From Clostridioides difficile ATCC 9689 = DSM 1296 (GTDB lineage: Bacteria; Bacillota; Clostridia; Peptostreptococcales; Peptostreptococcaceae), in the NCBI RefSeq assembly GCF_001077535.1, contig NZ_CP011968.1, forward strand, positions 1,364,001-1,428,000: 64,000 bases of DNA. The letters are read 5' to 3'. The position numbers were made by a program, and so were the translations under genes. Under the pieces are notes generated by a model. It saw only the letters and a list, made by a program, of their open reading frames with translations. It was not told the DNA's origin and searched no databases. Within the stretch, counting starts at the first letter, position 1. Each line of letters begins with the position of its first letter. Shown piece after piece: positions 48,501-57,208 of the stretch.

Positions 48501-49823
48501 GGTACTGTAGCAGAAAAAACAGCTTTTGGATACGCAAGAAAATATGTGGAAGAAAATAATATAAGTGTACCAAATGCAGAAGTACTTAGGCTTTCAAATG
48601 GATGTACTGGAGTAAAAAGAACCTCAGGACAACATCCTGGTGGAGTTATGGTTATACCAGACTATAAAGATGTATACGATTTTACACCTATACAGTATCC
48701 AGCAAATGATACTTCTTGTGGTGTTATAACTACTCACTTTGATTATCATTCAATAAGTGGTAGAATACTTAAACTTGATATACTTGGACACGACGGTCCT
48801 ACCATTATAAGGATGCTTGAAGATATGACTGGAATAAATATAACAGAAATTCCTTTAGATGATAAAGAGACTATGTCTCTATTTACATCTACAGAAGCAT
48901 TAGGTGTTACACCAGAAGAAATAAACTGTCCTATAGGTTGCCTTGCTGTACCAGAGTTTGGAACTAAGTTTGTACGACAAATGTTACTTGACACAAAACC
49001 TACTACATTTGCAGAACTTGTACGTATATCTGGTCTCTCTCATGGGACAGATGTTTGGGTAAATAATGCACAAGACTTAGTTAGAGAAGATATAGTTGGA
49101 TTAAAAGATGTTATATCTACACGAGATGACATAATGAACTATTTAATATTTAAAGGATTACCTCCCAAAATGAGTTTTACAATAATGGAGAGCGTAAGAA
49201 AAGGTAAAGGTTTAAAACCAGAACACATTGAAGAAATGAAAAAAAATAATGTTCCAGAATGGTATATAGGCTCATGTAAAAAGATAAAGTACATGTTCCC
49301 AAAAGCACATGCTGTTGCTTATGTAATGACATCATTTAGAATTGCATATTGTAAAGTTCACTATCCAGAAGCATTTTATGCGACTTATTTTACGACAAAA
49401 GTTGAGGATTTTGATGCAGATTTAATTGTTAAAGGATTAGATGCTATAAAATCAAAAATAAATGAAATTGAGTCACTGGGAAATGATGCAACCACAAAAG
49501 AAAAAGGTATGTTGACCGTTTTAGAAGTTGCTCTTGAAATGTATGCTAGAGGAATAAAATTATTACCAGTTGATATATATAAATCAGATGCAACTGAGTT
49601 TATAGTTGTAGGAGAAAAAACATTACTTCCACCAATGGCAGCAATACAAGGTCTTGGAGGAAATGCGGCTATAAACATCCAAAATGAAAGAAAAAATGGT
49701 GAATTTATATCAAAAGAAGATTTGAGAAAGAGAACAAAAATATCAAAAACGGTAATAGAAACTCTTACTAATCATGGTTCACTTGAGAATATGAGTGAGA
49801 GAAATCAATTGTCATTGTTTTAA
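45525..49823 (+). CDS. polC: DNA polymerase III alpha subunit, Gram-positive type
   Basis: 1432 residues. The main replicative polymerase with built-in 3'-5' exonuclease. Order: N-terminal domains, OB fold (about 230-320), PHP domain interrupted by the exonuclease (ELHAHTQMSSMDA, then FVVFDIETTGFSN to about 590), a zinc finger (CENEDC...CPKCG), the polymerase palm with EPDIDLNFSGNYQ, fingers and tandem HhH motif. AAAGGAGGAT precedes the ATG. Confidence 0.98.
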   Translation: MESIKEYLDKLEINNSGLGKQLKEVYINRVVYFKEDKIVYFYLTSKDIVSHELLDKFKEELMYKLDYFKDMRMKIRFTGLERKSNKDVIKKYWNNILYILKYLCPSIAGWYKQVEFLCLEEELKIKLPKGIFYERLMKKNVTYVLKTVLSEELGLDLNITIEKAVDEKVNKERLIRINDREMEEKIRALEIGKVNNCEENEEESYVIKSDVDENLIYGDNANAMIENIVELNASSGTVAVVGDIFDVDTKELKNGKILMIASITDYTSSISCKLFLTDTNKDGVLENVKKGAYLKIKGDIVYDTYQREISMMISGIRKETRIEREDKSEEKRVELHAHTQMSSMDAICSVKKLVERAAKWGHSAIAITDHGVVQGFPDAMNAGKSNNIKILYGVEGYLVEDDSLIIEDANDKELSQTFVVFDIETTGFSNTNDKITEIGAVKIENFKIVDRFSELINPEKDISYKIQELTGITNELIKDKPTIEEVLPKFMEFVGDSVLVAHNAEFDTGFISQKCREQGLLYNNKKVDTLMLARVMLPNLKRHRLNVVAKELGIPLLNHHRAVDDAEATALIFNKFLQMLTEKGAKTLSDVNNILGKIDYTKLSTNHITLIAKNSIGIKNLYKIISDAHVNHFFRAPRILRSVLNEYKEGLIIGSACEAGVVFQAVKKNVSDEEMKKIIDLYDYIEVMPIDNNRFMIDKGEVKDEEELRELNRKLIDTAKKFDKIPVATGDVHFLDKHEAVLRKVLKYSQGFKVDEEETYLHFRTTDEMLEEFSYLGEELAYEVVVENSNLIADMVEDIKPIPDDTYPPIIEGSDVELREMCYKKAKRIYGDPIPEIVQKRLDRELNSIISNGYAVMYIIAQKLVAKSLSDGYLVGSRGSVGSSFAATMSDITEVNPLPAHYICENEDCKYSFFYEIGEWGSGVDLPDKDCPKCGRKLAKNGHDIPFEVFLGFEGDKEPDIDLNFSGNYQPTIHKYTEELFGEGYVYRAGTIGTVAEKTAFGYARKYVEENNISVPNAEVLRLSNGCTGVKRTSGQHPGGVMVIPDYKDVYDFTPIQYPANDTSCGVITTHFDYHSISGRILKLDILGHDGPTIIRMLEDMTGINITEIPLDDKETMSLFTSTEALGVTPEEINCPIGCLAVPEFGTKFVRQMLLDTKPTTFAELVRISGLSHGTDVWVNNAQDLVREDIVGLKDVISTRDDIMNYLIFKGLPPKMSFTIMESVRKGKGLKPEHIEEMKKNNVPEWYIGSCKKIKYMFPKAHAVAYVMTSFRIAYCKVHYPEAFYATYFTTKVEDFDADLIVKGLDAIKSKINEIESLGNDATTKEKGMLTVLEVALEMYARGIKLLPVDIYKSDATEFIVVGEKTLLPPMAAIQGLGGNAAINIQNERKNGEFISKEDLRKRTKISKTVIETLTNHGSLENMSERNQLSLF

Positions 49824-49897
49824 GTTAGCCCAAAAAGTTGCAAATAAAAGAATTTTATGATATCATAGTATAGAAAATAGTATACTTTGCAGAAACT

Positions 49898-49930
49898 AAG
49901 AGTGAGACAGCTGTTCTCACTCTTTTATTT
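49898..49930 (+). terminator. Intrinsic terminator after polC
   Basis: AAGAGTGAGA pairs with TCTCACTCTT, followed by T residues. Confidence 0.88.
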
Positions 49931-50026
49931 TAAATATATTATTAAAAAGCTGGTTTATTTTTATTAAATATATTTTATTTAAGATTATATAAACTGGTCA
50001 TTTACAATTGAATAGGAGGAACTTTA

Positions 50027-50488
50027 ATGAAAAAAAATTTAGAAGCTACAATTGAGGAGATTGTAACTAAAATAACGGATGAACATGGATTTGAAATGGT
50101 TGATGTTGAATATGTAAAAGAAGCAGGAGAATACTACTTAAGAGTATACATAGATAAAGAAGAAGGAATATCTTTAAATGAATGTGAATTAGTTAGTAGA
50201 GAATTAAGTCCAATACTAGATGAAAAAGACCCTATAAAAGAAAATTACTTTTTAGAGGTATCTTCTCCAGGACTTGATAGAGCATTAAAAAAAGACAGAG
50301 ATTTTGTTAGATATCAAGGTAGAGATGTAGATTTAAAATTATATAAACCATTAAATGGATGTAAGCAATTTGAAGGTGAACTTGTAGGATTAACAGAAGA
50401 TAATAATATAAAAATCATTGCAAATGGTAAGGAAATGGAATTTAATAGAAAAGATGTTGCTATTGTCAGATTAGCAATAAAGTTTTAG
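50027..50488 (+). CDS. rimP: Ribosome maturation factor RimP
   Basis: 153 residues. FEMVDVEYVKEAGEYYLRVYIDKEEGISLNECELVSRELSPILD and LEVSSPGLDRALKKDRDF are the family signatures. It helps 30S assembly. AGGAGGAAC precedes the ATG. First gene of the conserved rimP-nusA-rnpM-ylxQ-infB-rbfA operon. Confidence 0.96.
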   Translation: MKKNLEATIEEIVTKITDEHGFEMVDVEYVKEAGEYYLRVYIDKEEGISLNECELVSRELSPILDEKDPIKENYFLEVSSPGLDRALKKDRDFVRYQGRDVDLKLYKPLNGCKQFEGELVGLTEDNNIKIIANGKEMEFNRKDVAIVRLAIKF

Positions 50489-50517
50489 TGGTATATTAAA
50501 TAGGGAGGATATAAAAA

Positions 50518-51672
50518 ATGAATCATGAATTTATGGAAGCATTAGATGAATTAGTAGTTGACAGAGGTATAGATAAAGAAATACTTATAGATACTATAGA
50601 ACAAGCTCTTTTAACTGCATACAAGAAAAACTTTGGTTCAGCACAAAATGTTAGAGTTGAATTTGATAGAGACAAGGGAGATATAAAAGTATTTTCTCAA
50701 AGAGTTGTTGTTGATGAATCAGATTTATATGATACTTTCTTAGAAATAGAGTTAGCAGATGCTAGAGAGATAAACCCTAATTATGAATTAGGTGATATTA
50801 TAGAACATGAAGTTACACCTAAAAACTTTGGAAGAATTGCAGCTCAAACAGCAAAGCAAGTAGTTGTTCAAAGAATAAGGGAAGCTGAGAGAGAAATAGT
50901 GTATAATGAATTTATAGAAAAAGAAAATGAAATAGTTACAGGAGAGGTTGCTAGAGCAAATAAAAATGTTGTTTATGTAAATCTTGGAAGAATAGAAGGT
51001 ATAATGACTCAAAGTGAACAAATACCATTTGAGAATTATAAAGCAGGTCAAAAAATAAAATTCTATATACTTGAAGTTAAAAAGACTAACAAAGGACCTC
51101 AAATAGTTGTATCAAGAAGTCATCCGGGTCTAGTAAAGAGATTGTTTGAAGAAGAAGTTCCTGAAATATATGAAGGAATAGTTCAAATAAAATCTGTAGC
51201 AAGAGAAGCAGGGTCAAGAACTAAAATGGCAGTAAGATCTATAGATGAAAAAATAGACCCAATTGGAGCTTGTGTTGGACCAAAAGGACTTAGAGTAAAA
51301 AATATAGTGGATGAACTTGGCGATGAGAAAATAGATATAATAAAATATAGTGAAGACCCAGCAGAGTTTATATCAGCAGCACTTAGCCCATCAAAAGTTG
51401 TTAGAGTAGATATAGATGAAGATGAAAAGTCTGCCTTAGTAATCGTTCCAGATTATCAGTTATCGCTTGCTATAGGTAAAGAAGGTCAAAATGCAAGACT
51501 AGCAGCAAAATTGACTAACTGGAAAATAGATATTAAGAGCGAATCTCAAGCAGAACAAGAAATGTTAAATCTTGAAAATTCCAAAGAAATAGAAGCTGAG
51601 GATGTTGAAGCTGAATTTATCGACCAAGAAGAGTTAGATACTTCAGAGGATAATTTTAGTGAAGAAGAGTAA
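50518..51672 (+). CDS. nusA: Transcription termination/antitermination factor NusA
   Basis: 384 residues. An N-terminal RNAP-binding domain, an S1 domain (about 135-200) and two KH domains (PIGACVGPKGLRVKNI and LAIGKEGQNARLAAKLT), then a short acidic tail. No C-terminal AR repeats, as expected in Firmicutes. GGGAGGAT precedes the ATG. Affects pausing, termination and antitermination. Confidence 0.97.
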   Translation: MNHEFMEALDELVVDRGIDKEILIDTIEQALLTAYKKNFGSAQNVRVEFDRDKGDIKVFSQRVVVDESDLYDTFLEIELADAREINPNYELGDIIEHEVTPKNFGRIAAQTAKQVVVQRIREAEREIVYNEFIEKENEIVTGEVARANKNVVYVNLGRIEGIMTQSEQIPFENYKAGQKIKFYILEVKKTNKGPQIVVSRSHPGLVKRLFEEEVPEIYEGIVQIKSVAREAGSRTKMAVRSIDEKIDPIGACVGPKGLRVKNIVDELGDEKIDIIKYSEDPAEFISAALSPSKVVRVDIDEDEKSALVIVPDYQLSLAIGKEGQNARLAAKLTNWKIDIKSESQAEQEMLNLENSKEIEAEDVEAEFIDQEELDTSEDNFSEEE

Positions 51673-51684
51673 GGAGGGATGATT

Positions 51685-51960
51685 TTGAAAAAAGTAAAAA
51701 AAGTGCCTCAAAGAAAATGCATAGCATGTCAAGATAGAGACTCTAAAAAAGAGCTTATAAGAATAGTTAAAAATAAAGAAGGAAAAATATTTTTAGACCC
51801 AACAGGAAGAGCCAATGGAAGAGGAGCATATGTATGTAAAAGCTCTGAATGTCTAAAAAAAGCTATAAAGAGTAAAGCATTAAATAAAGCTTTTAAAATA
51901 GATGTTCCTGATGAAGTCTATGATAATCTACTTATGGAGTTAGAAGAATATGAAAAATAA
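51685..51960 (+). CDS. rnpM: RNase P modulator RnpM (YlxR family)
   Basis: 91 residues. VPQRKCIACQDRDSKKELIRIVK and DPTGRANGRGAYVCKSSECLKKAIK are the YlxR family signature. Members bind RNase P RNA in Bacillus. TTG at 51685 is chosen because AGGAGGGA lies 8 bp upstream; the ATG at 51679 is too close. It overlaps ylxQ by 11 bp. Confidence 0.93.
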   Translation: MKKVKKVPQRKCIACQDRDSKKELIRIVKNKEGKIFLDPTGRANGRGAYVCKSSECLKKAIKSKALNKAFKIDVPDEVYDNLLMELEEYEK

Positions 51961-52261
51961 TAAAGAAAAAGTACTTTCGTTCTTAGGGCTCGCAACTCGT
52001 GCAGGGAAAATAGTGTCTGGTGATGATTCAACTTTGCTTGACCTTAAAAAAGGAAAAGTAAATTTGATTTTAATCGCAGAAGATGCATCAAATAATACTA
52101 AAAAACTTTTTAAAGATAAATCAACTTTTAGAAATATTCCATATCTATTTTTTTCAACAAAAGAGGAAATAGGATTTGCAATAGGAAAATCTCCAAGAGC
52201 AGTTGTAGGAATAAAAGATGAAAATTTTTCTAAAAAGATAATTGAACTAATAGAAATTTAA
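51950..52261 (+). CDS. ylxQ: L7Ae/L30e-family RNA-binding protein YlxQ
   Basis: 103 residues of the kink-turn-binding ribosomal L7Ae fold: LSFLGLATRAGKIVSGDDSTLLDLKKGKVNLILIAEDASNNTKK. It is usually a ribosome-associated protein of unclear role. Its start lies within the rnpM end. Confidence 0.92.
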   Translation: MKNNKEKVLSFLGLATRAGKIVSGDDSTLLDLKKGKVNLILIAEDASNNTKKLFKDKSTFRNIPYLFFSTKEEIGFAIGKSPRAVVGIKDENFSKKIIELIEI

Positions 52262-52282
52262 AATAAAATAGGGGGTGATCTT

Positions 52283-54223
52283 GTGTCAAAAACAAGAGTA
52301 TACCAAATAGCAGAAGAATTAAATATATCAAATGAAGAGCTTATAAATAAGTTAGCTGAATTAGATATAAATGTAACTGACAAAGATTCAGTATTAGAAG
52401 GTGAAGAGTTAGAATTAGCACTTGAAATGTTAGGTGAAGATTTATCTCAAGAAAATGGAAATGTTATAGAAATAGATGGAAAGTTGACAGTACAAGTATT
52501 AGCAACGAAATTAGATAAATCTCCATCAGAAATAATTATGAAGCTTATGAAAATGGGAACTATGGCAACAATAAATCAAGAGATAAGTTTTGAGATTGCT
52601 GCCTTGGCTGCCAAAGACTATGGCTTTGAATTAACAGTAGCTGAAAGTGATGATACAGAAGCTTTAGAAATAGAAGCTTTAATGGAAATTGAAGAAGATA
52701 AAGAAGAGGATTTAAAACCTAGACCACCAGTTGTTACAGTTATGGGACATGTTGACCATGGTAAGACATCTTTACTAGATGCAATAAGAAAAACTGATGT
52801 GATTTCAGGTGAAGCTGGAGGAATAACTCAGCATATAGGTGCTTCAGAAGTTAAAATCAATGGACACAAAATAGTATTTTTAGATACTCCAGGACATGAG
52901 GCTTTCACATCAATGAGAGCAAGAGGAGCACAAGTTACAGATATAGCAATATTAGTAGTTGCAGCAGATGATGGTATAATGCCTCAAACAGTTGAAGCTA
53001 TAAACCATGCTAAAGCAGCAGGTGTACCTTTAATAGTTGCTATTAATAAAATAGATAAACCAGGTGCAAACCCAGATAAGGTTAAACAGGAATTAGCAGA
53101 CCAAGGATTATTAGTTGAAGACTGGGGTGGAGAAGTAATAGCAGTTCCAGTATCAGCTAAGAAAAAAGAAGGAATAGATACACTTTTAGAAATGGTATTA
53201 TTGGTTGCTGAAATGGAAGAGTTAAGAGCTAATCCAAATAAAAGAGCAGTAGGAACTGTTATAGAAGCTGAGCTTGATAAAGGAAGAGGGCCAGTTGCAA
53301 CAGTACTTGTTCAAGGTGGTACTTTAACAGTAGGTGACCCAATCGTTGCAGGTGTTGCATGTGGTAAAGTTAGAGCAATGATAAATGCAAAAGGTAAGAG
53401 AGTAAAAACAGCAGGACCATCTACAGCAGTTGAGATATTAGGTCTATCAGAAGTTCCACAAGGAGGAGACCAATTTGTCGAAGTTCCAACTGATAAGATT
53501 GCTAGAAGTGTAGCAGCAAGAAGACAACAAATAGTTAGAGATGAAATGTTAAAATCAACTCAAAGATTATCACTAGATGCTCTATTTAGTCAAATGAGTG
53601 AAGGTTCTATAAAAGACCTTAATATAGTTATAAAAGCAGATGTACAAGGTTCAGTACAGGCAGTTAAACAATCTTTAGAAAAATTATCAAATGAAGAAGT
53701 TCAAGTTAAAGTAATACATGGTGGTGTTGGAGCTGTAACAGAATCAGACATATTACTTGCAGCAGCTTCTAACGCAATAATAATAGGATTCAATGTAAGA
53801 CCAGTTCCAGGTGCAGAATCTCTAGGAGAAAAAGAAAATGTTGATATAAGAACATATACTATAATATACAAGGCAATAGAAGATATACAAGCGGCTATGA
53901 CTGGTATGTTAGACCCTGAATATGTTGATGAAGAAACAGGAAAAGCTGAAATAAGAGAAATATATAAAATATCTGGTGTTGGAACAGTAGCTGGATGTTA
54001 TGTGACTAATGGTAAGATATTTAGAAATTGTAAAGTAAGATTAGTTAGAGATAGCATAATAATACATGAAGGTGAGCTTGCAGCACTTAAGAGATTTAAA
54101 GATGATGTAAAAGAAGTTAATTCTGGATACGAATGTGGTATGAGTTTTGTAAATTATAACGACATAAAAGAAGGCGATATAGTAGAAGCTTATATAACTA
54201 AAGAAGTAGAAAGAAAATTATAA
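52283..54223 (+). CDS. infB: Translation initiation factor IF-2
   Basis: 646 residues, with a short N-terminal region as in clostridia. G1 [10 protein letters not shown]3 DTPGHEAF, G4 NKID and G5 SAKK are complete. Domains II to IV follow, the last ending ITKEVERKL. It positions initiator tRNA on the 30S subunit. A GTG start follows GGGGGTGAT. Confidence 0.97.
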   Translation: MSKTRVYQIAEELNISNEELINKLAELDINVTDKDSVLEGEELELALEMLGEDLSQENGNVIEIDGKLTVQVLATKLDKSPSEIIMKLMKMGTMATINQEISFEIAALAAKDYGFELTVAESDDTEALEIEALMEIEEDKEEDLKPRPPVVTVMGHVDHGKTSLLDAIRKTDVISGEAGGITQHIGASEVKINGHKIVFLDTPGHEAFTSMRARGAQVTDIAILVVAADDGIMPQTVEAINHAKAAGVPLIVAINKIDKPGANPDKVKQELADQGLLVEDWGGEVIAVPVSAKKKEGIDTLLEMVLLVAEMEELRANPNKRAVGTVIEAELDKGRGPVATVLVQGGTLTVGDPIVAGVACGKVRAMINAKGKRVKTAGPSTAVEILGLSEVPQGGDQFVEVPTDKIARSVAARRQQIVRDEMLKSTQRLSLDALFSQMSEGSIKDLNIVIKADVQGSVQAVKQSLEKLSNEEVQVKVIHGGVGAVTESDILLAAASNAIIIGFNVRPVPGAESLGEKENVDIRTYTIIYKAIEDIQAAMTGMLDPEYVDEETGKAEIREIYKISGVGTVAGCYVTNGKIFRNCKVRLVRDSIIIHEGELAALKRFKDDVKEVNSGYECGMSFVNYNDIKEGDIVEAYITKEVERKL

Positions 54224-54265
54224 ATTCGTATCAAAGAAAATCAGTTAGTAAAGAAGGTCGATGGT

Positions 54266-54646
54266 ATGGCATCATATAATAGAACAAGAAGGATAGCAGA
54301 AGAAATAAGAAAAGTCGTAAGTACTATGCTTATAAATGGAGTAAAAGACCCTAGAATAACATCTATGGTGAGTGTAACTGATGTAGAAGTTACAAATGAC
54401 CTAAGATATGCTTATGTATATGTAAGTATTCTAGGTGGAGATGAAGAATCCACACTAACAGGTCTTAAAAGTGCTGGAGGATATATAAGAAGAGAAGTAG
54501 GAAAAAATATAAAACTTAGATATATTCCTGAGATAGTATTTAAACTTGATGATTCAATAGAAAAAGGAATGTATATGGATAGCCTTATAAAAAGAGTTAA
54601 TGAAAAAAATGCTCAACAAAATGAGGATGAAAATTATGATGAATAA
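54266..54646 (+). CDS. rbfA: 30S ribosome-binding factor RbfA
   Basis: 126 residues. RTRRIAEEIRKVVSTMLINGVKDPRI and YAYVYVSILGGDEE with RYIPEIVFKLDDSIEKG are the RbfA core. It acts in 16S maturation and cold adaptation. Its end overlaps the nrnA start by 11 bp. Confidence 0.95.
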   Translation: MASYNRTRRIAEEIRKVVSTMLINGVKDPRITSMVSVTDVEVTNDLRYAYVYVSILGGDEESTLTGLKSAGGYIRREVGKNIKLRYIPEIVFKLDDSIEKGMYMDSLIKRVNEKNAQQNEDENYDE

Positions 54647-55304
54647 TATGGATAGTATTATAAACTATATTTATGAGGGTGACTATTTTATAGTTACCTC
54701 TCATATCAGTCCAGATGGAGACAATATTGGTTCTACACTTTCAATGTATTATACATTGAAGAATTTAGGAAAAAATGTATATTATGTACTTGATGATGAA
54801 GCTCCATTAAATTTAAGGTTTTTGGTTGAAGGTGTAAAAATCTATAAGTCTAATGAATTTAATATGAAGAACTATTCTCTAATTGCACTTGATTGTGGGG
54901 ATAAGATGAGAATATGTGTGAGTGATGAAATCAAAAATAATGCATCAAAATTAATCTGTATTGACCATCATGCTAGTAATGATTCATATGGAGATTTAAA
55001 TTATGTAGATATTGATGCATCTTCTACATGTGAATTAGTTTATAATTTATTAGTTAGATTTCAGCAAATAAAAGATATTAATATTATAAATGAAGATATA
55101 GCAACATGTTTATATACAGGTCTTGTAACTGATACTGGAAACTTTTCGTATTCAAATGTACATGCAAGTAGCTTTGAAATGGCAAAAAATTTACTTGTTT
55201 TAGGTGCACAAAAAAATACTATAATACAAAATATATATCAAAGCAATTCTTCTGGTTATTACAAATTATTAGGAGAAGCTCTAAAGGGTTTGGAGATATT
55301 TGAT
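54636..55304 (+). CDS. nrnA: NrnA oligoribonuclease / pAp phosphatase, exon 1 (gene split by IStron)
   Basis: Residues 1-223 of a DHH-family phosphoesterase that degrades nanoRNA and dephosphorylates pAp. Motifs: SHISPDGDNIGS, ALDCGD, the DHH itself (IDHHASNDSYGD) and TGLVTDTGNFSYS. Without splicing the frame stops at the first codon of the inserted element (TAA at 55305-55307), losing the whole DHHA1 domain. The start at 54636 follows GAGGATGAA; 54639 is an equal choice. Exon 2 is at 57189-57494; joined, they give 324 residues, the usual size of NrnA. Confidence 0.93.
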
Positions 55305-55322
55305 TAAAAAATAGTTACGCAC

Positions 55323-55344
55323 ACTCGTGACTTTAGTCATGAGT
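55323..55344 (+). repeat. Left-end hairpin of the IStron
   Basis: ACTCGTGACTTTAGTCATGAGT is a near-perfect inverted repeat close to the 5' boundary. It shares 15 nt with the right-end hairpin. Confidence 0.8.
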
Positions 55345-55961
55345 TAGTAGCTAAAATAGTCAGCATATAGGGAAACTTATATGTAGAGATAGGATAAAAC
55401 CTATCCAATACTACTTGAATTGCTGGAAACCCCTAAAGCTAACCAAACTAAAACATAAGGATGAAATAAACCTAAGTGTGAAAGTTACGAAAGTAGAAAA
55501 AATTGGTTAGATGGTATAAGGTTAAACCCTAAGTACTTTAAAATGGGCAATCAGCAGGTAAGCTCCGAATAGGAGAAACTTCAACGACTATTCCTCTTGA
55601 GGGAAGTACACTACAAGCTATTGGTAGTGGAAGTGGGTAGACCTTAACGGATAATGCCGAAGGATAAGATATAGTCTGTGCTTGCATGAAAGTGTAAGAA
55701 GTTCATAAGAGAACTGCATAGGTAGTAGCGAACTTATGTGAACGACAACCTCAAAAATGATAAAAGTTAAGACTTACGGTTCTTAAATATGTTATTTAAA
55801 ATTAAATATAAAACCTTCTAAATAATTGTTTTAAATAATTACATTTGTTAATATTATGATAGGTGATTAATAAATTGTTCACCACAGCATTATATAATAT
55901 ATTAAATATGATAAAATCATTAAAAAGTGTATCAAAAAACAATTAACGTGAGGTGATAGCA

Positions 55962-57071
55962 GTGAAAAAAGCCTATAAGTTTAGAATGTATCCAAATAAA
56001 AAACAACAAGAGTTAATTAACAAAACTTTTGGATGTTGTAGATTTGTATATAATAAATATCTTGCTAAAAGAATAGATGTTTATAAAAGCGATAAAGAAA
56101 CTTTTACTTATAAACAGTGTAGTTCTGATTTGACCAATTTAAAAAAAGAATTAAAATGGCTTAAGGAACCTGACAAATTTTCACTACAAAACGCCTTAAA
56201 AGATTTAGATAATGCATATAAAAAATTCTTTAAAGAAAAGGCAGGATTTCCTAAATTTAAATCAAAGAAAATTAATAGATTTTCATATAAAACTAACTTT
56301 ACAAATGGAAACATTATGTATTGTGGTCAATATATAAAACTACCTAAACTTGGTATGGTTAAGATAAGGGATAAACAAGTACCTCAAGGTAGAATACTTA
56401 ATGCTACTATATCTAAAGAACCAAGTGGTAGATATTATGTATCATTATGCTGTACTGATGTAGATATTGAAGTATTTGAAAATACTAATAATCATATAGG
56501 TTTAGATTTAGGAATTAAAGAATTTTGTATCTCAAGTTGTGGAGACTTTATAGAAAATCCTAAGTATCTTAAGAAGTCATTAAACAAGCTTGCTAAATTA
56601 CAAAGAGAATTATCGAGAAAAACAATCGGTAGTTTAAATAGAAATAAAGCAAGATTAAAAGTTGCAGGACTTCAAGAACATATAGCTAATCAAAGAAATG
56701 ATTTTCTACAAAAACTATCTACTAAATTAATAAAAGAGAATGATATTATTTGCATAGAAGATTTACAAGTAAAGAATATGATTAGAAATCGTAAACTATC
56801 TCGCTTAATTTCAGATGTATCATGGTCAGAATTTATTCGTCAATTAGAATACAAGGCTAATTGGTATGGTAGAAAAATTGTAAAGGTAGGTAAATTCTTT
56901 GCAAGTTCACAAATATGCAATAAATGTGGGTATAAAAACGAGGAAGTTAAGGATTTAAATATAAGAGAATGGATTTGTCCTAGTTGTAATGAAACTCACG
57001 ATAGAGATATAAATGCAAGTATAAATATATTAAAAGAAGGATTAAGACTAATAACGATTCAAAATAAATAA
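55962..57071 (+). CDS. tnpB: TnpB RNA-guided nuclease of the IStron
   Basis: 369 residues, typical of TnpB. The N-terminal helix-turn-helix is [20 protein letters not shown]. RuvC-I Asp is in [11 protein letters not shown], RuvC-II Glu in [12 protein letters not shown], and RuvC-III Asp in [12 protein letters not shown]. The zinc ribbon has two complete CxxC pairs (ICNKCGY, ICPSCNE). All three catalytic residues are kept, so it should be active. The GTG at 55962 is chosen after GAGGTG at 6 bp; an earlier GTG at 55953 falls in that site. It is an ancestor-type relative of Cas12. It lies on the nrnA coding strand, inside the intron. Confidence 0.95.
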   Translation: MKKAYKFRMYPNKKQQELINKTFGCCRFVYNKYLAKRIDVYKSDKETFTYKQCSSDLTNLKKELKWLKEPDKFSLQNALKDLDNAYKKFFKEKAGFPKFKSKKINRFSYKTNFTNGNIMYCGQYIKLPKLGMVKIRDKQVPQGRILNATISKEPSGRYYVSLCCTDVDIEVFENTNNHIGLDLGIKEFCISSCGDFIENPKYLKKSLNKLAKLQRELSRKTIGSLNRNKARLKVAGLQEHIANQRNDFLQKLSTKLIKENDIICIEDLQVKNMIRNRKLSRLISDVSWSEFIRQLEYKANWYGRKIVKVGKFFASSQICNKCGYKNEEVKDLNIREWICPSCNETHDRDINASINILKEGLRLITIQNK

Positions 57072-57208
57072 CTTATGTAAGAACCGTAGGAACTACGGGG
57101 ATAGCCTGTGGAGAATTAGTAAGACATATTTTAATATGCAAAATTCTGTGAAGCAGGAACCCTGTGACTTTAGTCATGGGAGGTTCAGTCAAAGGTATCT
57201 AGTATAGT
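57072..57208 (+). ncRNA. Predicted omegaRNA (scaffold to 57188, guide from exon 2)
   Basis: TnpB guides derive from the right end: the scaffold is the RNA just 3' of tnpB. Here it contains GAATT/AATTC and CCTGTGAC.../GTCATGGGAGG hairpins and stops at CAG (57188). The next 16-20 nt, starting TCAAAGGTATC at 57189, would be the guide. The target would be TTGAT-TCAAAGG, the empty nrnA site, with TTGAT as TAM. Length and ends are inferred. Confidence 0.75.
57150..57188 (+). repeat. Right-end element of the IStron
   Basis: This 39-nt end holds the CCTGTGACTTTAGTCATGGG hairpin and finishes in GAGGTTCAG. It is the source sequence of the relic at 27766-27804. Confidence 0.85.

Larger units (their letters stand above)
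55305..57188 (+). mobile_element. IStron (group I intron plus IS605-family TnpB element) inserted in nrnA
   Basis: 1884 bp inserted directly 3' of TTGAT (55300-55304), the target type known for C. difficile CdISt1-like IStrons. Both ends carry the same 15-nt hairpin GTGACTTTAGTCATG (55327-55341 and 57164-57178). The 5' third folds as a group I ribozyme; the 3' two-thirds encode TnpB. No target duplication is seen, as expected for single-strand HUH transposition. Excision restores the nrnA frame exactly. TnpA is absent, so movement would need a transposase in trans. Confidence 0.92.
55305..57188 (+). ncRNA. Group I self-splicing intron of the IStron
   Basis: The core is at about 55360-55760, upstream of tnpB. 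AAGATATAGTC (55666-55676) matches the conserved P7 / S element of group I introns. A GTCAG (55359-55363) can pair with exon TTGAT through the required terminal U-G and is a candidate internal guide. The 5' splice site follows U at 55304 and the intron ends in G at 57188, the expected omega-G. Splicing is predicted to join GAT to TCA and restore NrnA. Structure was judged by eye only. Confidence 0.85.

Noticed and set aside
55305-57188. Reading nrnA as a pseudogene broken by an ordinary insertion sequence
   Set aside because: The insert has group I intron features and a terminal G, and its removal restores the frame exactly. A spliced functional gene is more likely than a pseudogene.
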